This document shows positions 1-7,157 of a stretch of 17,163 nucleotides of DNA, piece by piece. The position numbers and the translations under genes are program-made. Position 1 is the first letter of the stretch; the number at the start of each line of letters is the position of its first letter. The notes under the pieces were generated by a model. It made no database searches, had not been told where the DNA came from, and was given only the letters and a program-made list of their open reading frames with translations. Origin of the DNA: 2-12-FULL-65-11 sp049679965 (GTDB lineage: Bacteria > Acidobacteriota > Vicinamibacteria > Vicinamibacterales > CAVVIG01); the NCBI GenBank assembly GCA_049679965.1, contig JBAUGX010000119.1, forward strand, positions 1-17,163. Direction: 5' to 3'.

Positions 1-3000
1 CCCGGTCTCGGTGTCCCGTTCCTTCCCCGCAAACTTCATCACTGACACCGGCGACGCCGGCGGCGCCCATTCCTCCCCGAACGGCCAGAAATCATGCCGC
101 TCCTTGATCGCCTGGGTGGACGTCGTGACCATCCGGACCGATCCGATCGCATCCGTCGTGACGTCGTACATCGTGCCCGTGCTCTCGGCCCACGCGATCA
201 GCCGATCGCCCGCGTAGACATAGTCGCGGGTCAGAGAGCCCTTCTTGTCGCTCAACAGTGCGCCGGCCGGGCCGCGCACCGCATACGTCGTCGCGCTCCC
301 GATGGTGGTGCGGACCCGCCAGCCGTCGGCGTCGTAGTAGTAGCTGACACTGCCCGTGGCGGTCGCGATCCGGTTGTCCGGGGTGTACGTCAGGGTCAGG
401 CTCGGCAGGGACTGGGTGAGGAGGTTGCCGTTGACGTCGTACGTGAAATTGACGGTGGACTGTTGGGTGAGGCGGTCGTTCCCGTTGTACGTGTAGGTGG
501 TCCCCCCGCAGTTCAGCCGGTTGCCACGCGCATCGTAGAGATAGCACGGGGTGCCGTACTTGCCGCTCGCATTGATCAGCCGATCCAGGGCGTCGTATTC
601 GAACGTCTGGTTCCAGGTGGGGTCGCGCCCGTTTGACGTATCGGTGATCGTCAGGACGTTCCCCGCCACGTCGTACGTATAGCCCAGCACGAGCCGGTTT
701 CCTGGCGAGGTGCAGGCGGCAGTCGTGCAGGTTGCGATCGTCTGCACGCGGTACCGGTCATCGTAGCCGAACTGATGGATCAGGCCGTACCTGCCGGTGT
801 ACTGCGACACGGCCCCTGAGGGGTGATACACGAATCCCGACGCGTAGTCGGCACCCGCGGTGCAGTTCCCCTGCGCGTTCTTGCTGCAGACCCGCGTGAT
901 CTGTCCCTCGCTGTTGTACTCATACCCGACCTTTCGACCGGCCGGGTACGTGAGCGTGATCAGCTGGTCCAGCGTGTCGTAGGCGAAGAATTGATCGAAG
1001 GTCGTGCTGTTGACGACGTCCCGGCGCTGAATGAGCCGCCCGGTGGCCGTCTCATAGCTGAACGTGGTCACGGCGCCACCCGTGACGCTCATGGTCGCGC
1101 GATTGTCCGACCCCACCTCGTAGGTGAGGGTCGTCACCCGATTCGACCCGACGAGGGGATCCGCCGTGATCGTCAGCAGGCGACTGTTGTGGTCGTAGGT
1201 GTGCGTGAACACGGTCCCCTTGGCATCGGTCTTCGTCGTGAGTAAGGTCGTGCCCGACACGTAGGTGTAGGTAACCATCCCCGATTCAGGCTGGAATTCG
1301 TCCTTGAGGCGATTGCTCGTGTCGTAAGTCCATGTCCGATCGCTCCCGGTTGGCGGGTGGACACGGGTCAGATTGCCGAGGGCGTTATAGCTGTAGGTCC
1401 ACGTGTTCATGAGAGCGTCTTTCACTCGGGCCAGCCGCCCATCGCCAGGATCCCCGAATCCCTGCAGGGCTTGCTCGGTGACGTGGTTGTTCTCATCCGT
1501 GATCTTCATCAGCGCATCCGTGGTGGCTTCGTACGCATACGTCGCCAAGGACCCACCCGGATTCGTCTTCGTGGTGAGGCGCCCGAGTCCGTCGTAGGCG
1601 AACGTCGTCCAAGCGGTCGGTCCACACCCGAAACCGCAACTCACCACCGGCAGACTCTCGCGCGACTTGCGCCCCTCGGCGTCGTACTCGGTACACGCCA
1701 GCACGTTCTGACTGTTCGACGTGCAACGCGGGCGGCCGAAACCGTCGAGCGTGGTTGTGACCTGCGACCCAGCCGGAATTGGGCCCCCACGCCGCACCGT
1801 CACCCACCAGCCATTGACTTCGTACTCCGTCGTAATCGGCGCGACGCCACCGGGCGGCTGCGTGGAGGTCAGCCGGAACAGATTGTCGTACGTGAACATC
1901 GTCGTCCTCGCATTCTGCCCAGCAGGACCAGAGCGCGTTTCCTCCGTCACCAAGCCTGCCGGGTCGATGATGCGCACGACCTTGTCGCCGTTCGGGAGCG
2001 TGACCTGCTTCACCACGCCGTAACTGTATTGATACGTCGTGGTCTTCTGTCCTCCTTGGCCGTTCCGCACCATCGTCGCCACGTTGCCGCACGAGCCGGA
2101 CGTGATCCCGACGCAGACATCGGGAGTGAACGTCGTCGTGAGGCCGTAGATCGTCTCCGCCGTCATGAAGCCGTAGGTGTTGTAGACAAACGATTTCGTG
2201 AACGATTCACTGCCCACCTGGACGGTCTCGCCCGTGAGCAGGCCGACGATGTACGCTGGGAATACTGGCGGCTCATGGTGTTCGAACGCCCGCGTCGTCG
2301 TGCGGGCGAGGTCGCCTGTCTCGGTGATCTGATTCGGATGGTGGTAGTCGCCGTAGTTACTGGAACTGTAGGCAAACTGCGTGGTGTAGCTCCGGCCGTT
2401 GCGGGTAATCGTCCGGCTCGCGAGCTCCGGCACCTGGGCGGTGGCCGGCGTGCACCAGCAAAAATAGGAGCCGAAAATGGGCACATCCTGATACGTGCGC
2501 GACTCGGATTCCAGGACGGTCCCGGCCGGAGACTCCACCGTGCGGGTCGTGAGAAAGGCCCATCGCCCGGTATAGTTACCGCCGGCGCCGGCACCGTTGG
2601 GATTCCCCGTGTAGTTGGGACACACCGCGAGGAAGCAGTAGACGTACTTCGTCGTCGTCCCGGTAGGTCCCGTCACCACCGTCTGGTGTGACAGACCTTG
2701 GTAGGCGCCCGCTCCCGTAAACTCCTCGAGCTGGTACGCGTAGGTCCAAGTGCCCGGCGCCACGTCTCGGCCACCGACCGTCTTGCCCGTCGTCACCATC
2801 GTGGACCACCAGATGGGATTGTCATTTTCGTCTAGTTCTCCCGTCTGGAAGTCGCGCCATTCAAAGGTGTACTGGGTCGTGCCGCCATTGGGCGTCGTCA
2901 CCGTCAATGTGGACGCCGGCCAGCCGAACTGCAGAGTGTTCTGCCAGGAGGTCCCTTCGGGTGGCGTGACGGTGCTGTAGAGGCTCCCGTACTGCCACGT

Positions 3001-3759
3001 CCTCCCCGCGTAAGTCATTAGACTCGGATTCTCAAACACGCCACCGCCACCCCAGACATAACCACCGACGGATTGCAGATCGACCACCCGCTGCTCGCCG
3101 TTGCCAAGCTGTTGCGTCACCGTCAGCGTACTGGTGCCCCATCCGGTCAGACTGACCTGATTGCCAAACGCATCTTGAGAGGACGTCAAGTAGGCCCCCC
3201 ACGAATTGATCCAGAGAAAGTCGCTGATCGAGCCATCCGGGAGATAGAGCCGATGCGCGGCCCGATCGTACGTCGCGAACTGGTCCGTGGTGACCCATCG
3301 GTACCCGGGCACGTCATTCGCTTCGGCCGGTTGGTTGAGGAGGATGGTCGACGTCAACGAGCCGTCCGCTCCGACCAGGAGCGGCAAGGGCAGATACCCC
3401 GGCGTGGAGCAATAGGGGTGGCCAGGTGACGCCGCGCAATCGTCCTTCACCGACATAGTCATGCCTGCGAGCCCAAAGGCCCACACCACCCCCCCGCCTT
3501 GGGCAAACCCGCCTTTGAGATTGAAGGTCCGCTGGAATCGAAGATCGCGCCCGGCATTGCCGGGCAGGACCAAGTCCGTGAACTGCAGCATCAGATTGCC
3601 GCTCAGCGGATCCATGCGTTCAAACGGCATCTGGGAGGAGTAGGCGCGATTGGGCTGTGCGCCCGCAATCCCTTCCTGCGCCCGCGCCACCGAGGCGGTT
3701 ACCACGACCAAGACCAAGGCGATCGTGATGACTGTGAACTGTCTCTTCAGCGTGTTCAT
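1..3759 (-). CDS. Secreted RHS/YD-repeat protein, 3' end beyond the window
   Basis: One open frame of 1253 codons runs from an ATG at 3759 to the left edge; I read every codon and found no in-frame stop. An upstream in-frame TAG (3778-3780) and a GAGG ribosome site just before the ATG support this start. The N-terminus (MNTLKRQFTVITIALVLVVV, then TASVARA-QE) is a typical Sec signal peptide cut near residue 27. A conserved RHS N-terminal segment follows (DPLSGNLMLQFTDLVLPGNA). Degenerate YD repeats fill roughly residues 520-1220, for example FTYDNLFRLTSTQPPGG, FAYDGLGRLTTKTNPGG and YEYNSEGQITRV. The last visible residues, FAGKERDTETG, are the start of the RHS core-end signature that normally continues as LDYFGARYY. 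RHS proteins form a large beta-shell that can enclose a variable C-terminal toxin or effector; here that part lies outside the window, so toxin, adhesin or structural role cannot be decided. It lies 52 bp downstream of a small secreted-protein gene, probably in one transcript. Confidence 0.93.
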   Translation of the reverse strand, partial: MNTLKRQFTVITIALVLVVVTASVARAQEGIAGAQPNRAYSSQMPFERMDPLSGNLMLQFTDLVLPGNAGRDLRFQRTFNLKGGFAQGGGVVWAFGLAGMTMSVKDDCAASPGHPYCSTPGYLPLPLLVGADGSLTSTILLNQPAEANDVPGYRWVTTDQFATYDRAAHRLYLPDGSISDFLWINSWGAYLTSSQDAFGNQVSLTGWGTSTLTVTQQLGNGEQRVVDLQSVGGYVWGGGGVFENPSLMTYAGRTWQYGSLYSTVTPPEGTSWQNTLQFGWPASTLTVTTPNGGTTQYTFEWRDFQTGELDENDNPIWWSTMVTTGKTVGGRDVAPGTWTYAYQLEEFTGAGAYQGLSHQTVVTGPTGTTTKYVYCFLAVCPNYTGNPNGAGAGGNYTGRWAFLTTRTVESPAGTVLESESRTYQDVPIFGSYFCWCTPATAQVPELASRTITRNGRSYTTQFAYSSSNYGDYHHPNQITETGDLARTTTRAFEHHEPPVFPAYIVGLLTGETVQVGSESFTKSFVYNTYGFMTAETIYGLTTTFTPDVCVGITSGSCGNVATMVRNGQGGQKTTTYQYSYGVVKQVTLPNGDKVVRIIDPAGLVTEETRSGPAGQNARTTMFTYDNLFRLTSTQPPGGVAPITTEYEVNGWWVTVRRGGPIPAGSQVTTTLDGFGRPRCTSNSQNVLACTEYDAEGRKSRESLPVVSCGFGCGPTAWTTFAYDGLGRLTTKTNPGGSLATYAYEATTDALMKITDENNHVTEQALQGFGDPGDGRLARVKDALMNTWTYSYNALGNLTRVHPPTGSDRTWTYDTSNRLKDEFQPESGMVTYTYVSGTTLLTTKTDAKGTVFTHTYDHNSRLLTITADPLVGSNRVTTLTYEVGSDNRATMSVTGGAVTTFSYETATGRLIQRRDVVNSTTFDQFFAYDTLDQLITLTYPAGRKVGYEYNSEGQITRVCSKNAQGNCTAGADYASGFVYHPSGAVSQYTGRYGLIHQFGYDDRYRVQTIATCTTAACTSPGNRLVLGYTYDVAGNVLTITDTSNGRDPTWNQTFEYDALDRLINASGKYGTPCYLYDARGNRLNCGGTTYTYNGNDRLTQQSTVNFTYDVNGNLLTQSLPSLTLTYTPDNRIATATGSVSYYYDADGWRVRTTIGSATTYAVRGPAGALLSDKKGSLTRDYVYAGDRLIAWAESTGTMYDVTTDAIGSVRMVTTSTQAIKERHDFWPFGEEWAPPASPVSVMKFAGKERDTETG

Positions 3760-3811
3760 GAACGTCCTCACTGATCTCTATCCCACACACGAAGTGTTGG
3801 ACACGTCACCA

Positions 3812-4369
3812 CTATTCCCGCTGAAATGTGGATACCCGCACTTCAGGCTTTGCCGCGACGTCATCCAGGGAACGGAGGGTCCGGCGTATCCGCAGCACCT
3901 GGCCTCCATCTCGAAGCTCCCACAATTCCGTGACGGCCGTACCTCGTGCGCCCGGTCCGAGGATGGAATCGTGCAGTTCCAGGCGATCGGGTGCCAGCCA
4001 TCTGAACATGCGCTGCGGCCCGTCGACCGAAACCCAGCGATCCGCTTGCGGCTCGAGCCGATAGTGGCTGAGGCGTCGATGCGGTCCGGTGACGGCCGAT
4101 GGCTCCTCGACCGCCAGCACCTGGTCACTCACGGCCACCCGGAGAATGGACTTCGGCAACGGGGAACGATCAGCCTGGGCGGACCCGTTACGGAGCCAAC
4201 TGCCGGCAAATCCATTCACACTCGATTGGGCAAGACCATCACGCGCGCCGACGTACGCAAACACGCCCACGGCCAGCGCGAAGAGCCACACGCCAGGCAC
4301 CTGACTGCATCGGTGTCTCGATGCTTCGGTGCTTGGCGGCTTCAGTGCGTCGGCGTGAAGCTTCTTCAT
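3812..4369 (-). CDS. Small secreted protein of unknown function (185 aa)
   Basis: I do not recognise a named family. The ATG at 4369 has a GAGG ribosome site five bases upstream. Residues 1-26 form an unusually long, basic and polar n-region, followed by a hydrophobic core (VWLFALAVGVFAYVGA, about 27-42) and a possible signal-peptidase site after GLA near residue 47. The mature part of about 138 residues alternates short beta-strand-like stretches (FAGSWLRNGS, ILRVAVSDQVLAVEE, HYRLEPQADRWVSVDG, VTELWELRDGGQVLRIRR). That pattern resembles small lipocalin-like or beta-barrel secreted proteins common in Acidobacteriota, but this is only a resemblance. There is no lipobox; Cys21 lies before the hydrophobic core. 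The n-region is encoded by a degenerate 8-bp repeat (4310-4357), so it may be a repeat-derived extension. The RHS gene follows 52 bp downstream, which makes a shared transcript and a shared envelope role plausible. Confidence 0.72.
   Translation of the reverse strand: MKKLHADALKPPSTEASRHRCSQVPGVWLFALAVGVFAYVGARDGLAQSSVNGFAGSWLRNGSAQADRSPLPKSILRVAVSDQVLAVEEPSAVTGPHRRLSHYRLEPQADRWVSVDGPQRMFRWLAPDRLELHDSILGPGARGTAVTELWELRDGGQVLRIRRTLRSLDDVAAKPEVRVSTFQRE
4310..4357. repeat. Degenerate 8-bp tandem repeat inside a signal-peptide region
   Basis: Six consecutive 8-mers read tcggtgtc, tcgatgct, tcggtgct, tggcggct, tcagtgcg, tcggcgtg. They vary around the consensus tcggtgc(t/g), the same word that occurs as perfect copies at 14649-14696. 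The block lies within the first 20 codons of the minus-strand secreted-protein gene. Confidence 0.6.
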
Positions 4370-4476
4370 AAGGGCCTCATGTGCGGCTTACGAGGTCAAC
4401 GAGGTCGAAGGAACCCGAGAACATGACCGTCAGCGGGAATAATCGACGCAGACCGCCGACGCGCGCAAGACACGAA

Positions 4477-4572
4477 TCGTCGGAAGATTCGTCGGAAGAT
4501 TCGTTGGAGAAATCGTCGGAGAATTCGTCGGAAGAATCGTCGGACATTTCGTCGGAAAATCCGTTAGACCAT
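4477..4572. repeat. 12-bp tandem repeat array in the 4370-4658 intergenic gap
   Basis: Seven 12-bp units lie head to tail from 4477 to 4560 on the pattern tcgtcggaagat. Units 1 and 2 are identical; later units vary mostly in the last five bases. An eighth, degraded unit (ccgttagaccat) extends to 4572. The period is a multiple of three, so it opens Ser/Glu/Asp-rich frames on both strands, but none has a convincing start or homology, and the plus-strand frame runs out of phase into the response regulator. The rest of the gap (4370-4476 and 4573-4658) must hold the two divergent promoters. A weak sigma-70-like pair for the rightward gene is TTGCCT at 4578 and TAGCAT at 4602 with 18-bp spacing. 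I see nothing else there. Confidence 0.85.
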
Positions 4573-4658
4573 GTAACTTGCCTCCACCAGCGGAGTTGGC
4601 CTAGCATCAGGACCTCCCCCCGCTCTGACACGAACGCACAGAATGGAGCGGACACGCC

Positions 4659-5501
4659 GTGTCCAGCCGGCCGTCGGTCCTCGTCATCGATGACGATCTC
4701 GGTACGCGGGAGATCTTCGAGCGGGTGCTGGGTCTGGCGGGTCTGGCGGCGACGACCGCCGGGTCCGGCGCGGAAGGGATCCGGCTCGCGGAATCCCTTC
4801 ATCCCGATCTGCTGGTGGTGGATCTCCGGTTGCCGGACATGAGTGGGCTCGACGTGGTCAGGATGCTGCAACAGCGCGGACACCGCTCTGCCTTCGTGCT
4901 GATCAGTTTCTGGCACGACACGGCGACCACGGTCGAGGCGATGCGGCTCGGCGCCGTGGACGTCCTGGACAAGTCGCAGGACATCGACGAGCTGGTCGTC
5001 AAGATCCGGGTGGTCGTCGCACCCCGATCGCCGGCCGTCCTCAGCGCCCCGGCAGGGCCTCTCCTGTCGCCTCGTCCGTCGCCGCCGGCTGACCCGCACT
5101 CGGCGGCCGACCGCTGGGCGTGGTACATCCGGCGGGCGTGTGACGCGGACGGCGACTTCAAGACGCTCGAGCTGTTGGTGGCCTGGCTGGGCGTCAGCTT
5201 GAGCCGGTTCAACGACGCGTGCCGGCTGCTCGCTATCGGGCCGCATGAGGCGCGCGACCTGGCGCGGCTGCTCCGCGTCGTGATCAAGGGCGCCGGGCAG
5301 TGCCACCGCTTTGCGGCGCTGCTCGACGTCAGCGACGGACGAACGCTGGAGAAGCTGTGGGCCCGGGCCGGCCTTCGATCGGTAGCGGCGGATGGAACCG
5401 TGTCCGTCGAGGAGTTTCTGCGGCGTCAACAATTCGTCCCACAGGATAACGAGGGGCTGAAGGCGTTGCGAGCGCTGCTGGTGTCGCGGCCGTCCGCCTG
5501 A
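4659..5501 (+). CDS. Orphan response regulator: REC domain plus helical C-terminal output domain
   Basis: Starts at GTG 4659 with GGAG about 10 bases upstream; 280 aa. Residues 5-120 are a receiver domain: acidic cluster D11-D12-D13, phospho-acceptor D55 in LLVVDLRLPDMSG, switch Ser83 and conserved Lys105 in GAVDVLDKS. A Pro/Ala/Ser-rich linker (about 122-148) leads to an all-helical domain (about 150-280). The segment LELLVAWLGVSLSRFNDACR followed by LLAIGPHEARDLARLLRVV looks like an AraC-type helix-turn-helix, and the later part (LLDVSDGRTLEKLWARAGL, then TVSVEEFLRRQQF) resembles output domains seen in acidobacterial regulators. DNA binding is therefore likely but inferred. No histidine kinase is adjacent. 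The gene converges with the HDAC-family gene, with an 18-bp gap, and its stop codon lies inside a perfect hairpin. Confidence 0.88.
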   Translation: MSSRPSVLVIDDDLGTREIFERVLGLAGLAATTAGSGAEGIRLAESLHPDLLVVDLRLPDMSGLDVVRMLQQRGHRSAFVLISFWHDTATTVEAMRLGAVDVLDKSQDIDELVVKIRVVVAPRSPAVLSAPAGPLLSPRPSPPADPHSAADRWAWYIRRACDADGDFKTLELLVAWLGVSLSRFNDACRLLAIGPHEARDLARLLRVVIKGAGQCHRFAALLDVSDGRTLEKLWARAGLRSVAADGTVSVEEFLRRQQFVPQDNEGLKALRALLVSRPSA

Positions 5502-5510
5502 AGGCGGACG
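5491..5510. terminator. Perfect hairpin over the stop codon between convergent genes (REP-like)
   Basis: An 8-bp stem (cgtccgcc / ggcggacg) with a tgaa loop contains the TGA of the response regulator. It lies between two convergent genes, so it could slow transcription in both directions, but no T-tract follows on either side. Its 18-bp core is identical to one in the 13558-13626 element, so it is more likely a copy of a dispersed REP-like repeat than a dedicated terminator. Confidence 0.55.
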
Positions 5511-5519
5511 CCAGAAACG

Positions 5520-6548
5520 TCAGAATTTCCAGAACGAGGCGAGGGCGCGTTTGGTGGCGTCGGCCGACGCGCGGCCGCGGGTGGACGTGATGCCGCTCGC
5601 CGGCCAGTGCGGTTCCGAGGACGAAGCCGCGAGGGCGTGCACGACGATGTCGATCGACGCATTGAAGGCCTGCAGGTCGTATCCACCTTCGGTCAGCAGC
5701 ACCATCCGACCCTGGCAGCATTCCTCCGCGACCCGCCGCAGCTCGAGCGTCATCGCCGCGAACGCCTCGGTCGTCAGCCGCATGCCCGCGAGAGGGTCGC
5801 GCTCGTGGGCGTCAAAACCTGCCGACACCAGGATCAGATCCGGCCGGAACTGCTTGAGGACCGGCACGACAACGTCCTCGAACACGATCTGATAGTCCTC
5901 GTCCACCGCGCCCACTTCGAGGGGAAGATTGACGGTGAACCCCTTGCCCCTCCCAAGACCGATTTCATGGGCCGCCCCGGTGCCGGGATAGTACGGAAAC
6001 TGATGCGTCGACACGTACAGCACGTCAGGATCGGACTCGAACGTGTGCTGCGTGCCGTTGCCGTGATGGACGTCGTAGTCGACAATCGCCACGCGCGCGG
6101 CGCCCATCGTTCGCGCATGGGCCGCGGCCACTGCGATGTTGTTGAACAGGCAGAAACCCATGGCGCGATCACGCTCGGCGTGGTGCCCGGGAGGCCTGAC
6201 GAGCGCGAAGGCCGACGTGGCGGCGCCACGCGTCACCCGCTCGACGCCGTCCACCGCGGCGCCGGCGCCCAGGAGCGCGACTTCGTACGACTCGGGCGAC
6301 GTATAGGTGTCCGGATCGAGCACGACGGACTGGCCGGCTGTGTCCGCGATATGGCGGATGTAGCCGGCCGTGTGCACACGCAGGAGCTCGTCGTGCGTGG
6401 CCGCTCGCGGCGCCACGACTTCCCCGCCATGGTCGCGCCAGCGCGACGCGGCCCGTGCCATCACCTCGGCCCGCTTGAAGCTCTCGGGATGGCCCGGCGG
6501 CGTTTCGTGGCTGGCGAAACGATCGGAGGAGATCAGAAGCAACGACAT
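5520..6548 (-). CDS. Histone deacetylase family (AcuC/AphA-type) zinc amidohydrolase
   Basis: 342 aa, a usual length for bacterial class II HDAC-like deacetylases. These hydrolases remove acetyl groups from acetyl-lysine proteins or from acetylpolyamines. Conserved features are clear: RPPGHHAE with the catalytic His pair H122/H123; DYDVHHGNGTQ giving zinc ligands D159 and H161; SAGFDAH giving the third zinc ligand D246; and EGGYD with the transition-state Tyr290. The substrate cannot be told from sequence. It is the last gene of the leftward block, starting 15 bp after the stop of a GNAT acetyltransferase, so it could be the opposing eraser of an acylation, though that is only inference from position. 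The ATG at 6548 lacks a clear ribosome site because a heptad repeat fills the space in front of it. The alternative AcuC-type role in acetyl-CoA synthetase activation is possible, but no acs gene is present here. Confidence 0.93.
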   Translation of the reverse strand: MSLLLISSDRFASHETPPGHPESFKRAEVMARAASRWRDHGGEVVAPRAATHDELLRVHTAGYIRHIADTAGQSVVLDPDTYTSPESYEVALLGAGAAVDGVERVTRGAATSAFALVRPPGHHAERDRAMGFCLFNNIAVAAAHARTMGAARVAIVDYDVHHGNGTQHTFESDPDVLYVSTHQFPYYPGTGAAHEIGLGRGKGFTVNLPLEVGAVDEDYQIVFEDVVVPVLKQFRPDLILVSAGFDAHERDPLAGMRLTTEAFAAMTLELRRVAEECCQGRMVLLTEGGYDLQAFNASIDIVVHALAASSSEPHWPASGITSTRGRASADATKRALASFWKF

Positions 6549-6552
6549 CGTC

Positions 6553-6579
6553 GGGTTCAGGGTTCAGGGTTCAGGGTTC
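6553..6579. repeat. Heptad repeat gggttca, about 3.9 copies
   Basis: Three full copies of gggttca plus gggttc lie in a row between the HDAC start codon and the end of the GNAT gene. Read on the minus strand they encode the SNPEP tail of the GNAT protein and replace the usual ribosome-binding space of the HDAC gene. Such NPEP tails are typical of this repeat running into gene ends. Confidence 0.85.
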
Positions 6580-7079
6580 GAGACGGCGAAGACGAGGTGT
6601 TCGGAGCCGCCGTGCGGGGCGCGGCCGACGATCTCCATGCCGAGATTCTTCGCGACACCCTGGGAGGCCTCGTTTTCCGGCTGCACGAGTGAGATGACCC
6701 GCGGTTTGTGCAACGTCTTGAATGCGTAGTCGCGGCACGCGAGCGCGCCTTCGGTGGCATACCCGTGGCGCCAGAACGGACGATGCAGCAGATACCCGAC
6801 CTCGCACTCCTCAACGCCATTCACTGTCTGTTTCACCAGGCCGATCTGTCCGACCTTGACGCCCGTCGCCTTCTCGGTCGCGAGCCACAGCCCGTAGCCG
6901 TCCGTTTTGTACCTCTCCATCTGACGCGCGATCCACTCCGCGGACAGCTCGCGCGTCAGGCGCTTTGGGTAGTACCGCATGACCTCGGCGTCGGCCAGCA
7001 TCTCGGCCATGAAGTCGAGGTCGTCGGGTGTCAGTTCGCGGAGTTGCAGACGCTGGGTTTCCAAAACAAGGGTCATCAT
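6564..7079 (-). CDS. GNAT-family N-acetyltransferase (RimJ/RimL type)
   Basis: 171 aa from the ATG at 7079, the first of two adjacent ATG codons. An upstream in-frame ATG at 7118 would add 13 residues (MSGVGVGPHASKL) encoded by a hairpin element and is less likely. The protein begins LVLETQRLQLRELTPDDLD, the standard RimJ/RimL beta1-alpha1 start. The acetyl-CoA binding segment is EVGYLLHRPFWRHGYATEGA, and the late motif is NEASQGVAKNLGMEIVGR. It should transfer an acetyl group from acetyl-CoA to an alpha-amino group or small substrate; the target is unknown. The extreme C-terminus (SNPEP) is encoded by the heptad repeat. It sits between a lysophospholipid-acyltransferase-like gene and a deacetylase gene. 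No clear ribosome site is visible. Confidence 0.9.
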   Translation of the reverse strand: MMTLVLETQRLQLRELTPDDLDFMAEMLADAEVMRYYPKRLTRELSAEWIARQMERYKTDGYGLWLATEKATGVKVGQIGLVKQTVNGVEECEVGYLLHRPFWRHGYATEGALACRDYAFKTLHKPRVISLVQPENEASQGVAKNLGMEIVGRAPHGGSEHLVFAVSNPEP

Positions 7080-7080
7080 T

Positions 7081-7142
7081 AATTTACTCGCGTGGGGCCC
7101 CACCCCCACGCCTGACACGCTCGGGCCTTAGCCCTCGCGTGT
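7081..7142. repeat. Intergenic GC-rich double-hairpin element
   Basis: The gap between the acyltransferase-like stop (7158) and the GNAT start (7079) contains two foldable blocks. The first is cgtgggg (7091-7097) paired with ccccacg (7104-7110), overlapping the 12-bp palindrome gtggggccccac. The second is acacgc (7115-7120) paired with gcgtgt (7137-7142), with an inner gggc-ctta-gccc stem. The second could act as a terminator or processing site after the acyltransferase-like gene. A related arrangement recurs at 7832-7860. Confidence 0.6.
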
Positions 7143-7157
7143 ATCTAGAACAGAACG

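Noticed and set aside
1357..2691. A 444-codon plus-strand frame opposite the RHS gene
   Set aside because: It is low-complexity, Arg-rich antisense of GC-rich coding sequence with no domain, while the minus strand has clear YD repeats.
4381..4842. A 153-codon plus-strand frame with a Ser/Glu-rich repeat region
   Set aside because: It runs out of frame into the response regulator, has no homology, and its repeat content follows from the 12-bp period.
4377..5432. A 351-codon minus-strand frame opposite the response regulator and 12-bp array
   Set aside because: Composition is Arg/Gln/Asp-rich antisense. The plus strand encodes a canonical receiver domain. The SDE-rich end is just the tandem repeat.
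6553..6579. Telomere-like repeat suggesting a linear replicon end
   Set aside because: It is a short internal heptad run between two bacterial genes, with a similar heptad array near rpmF.
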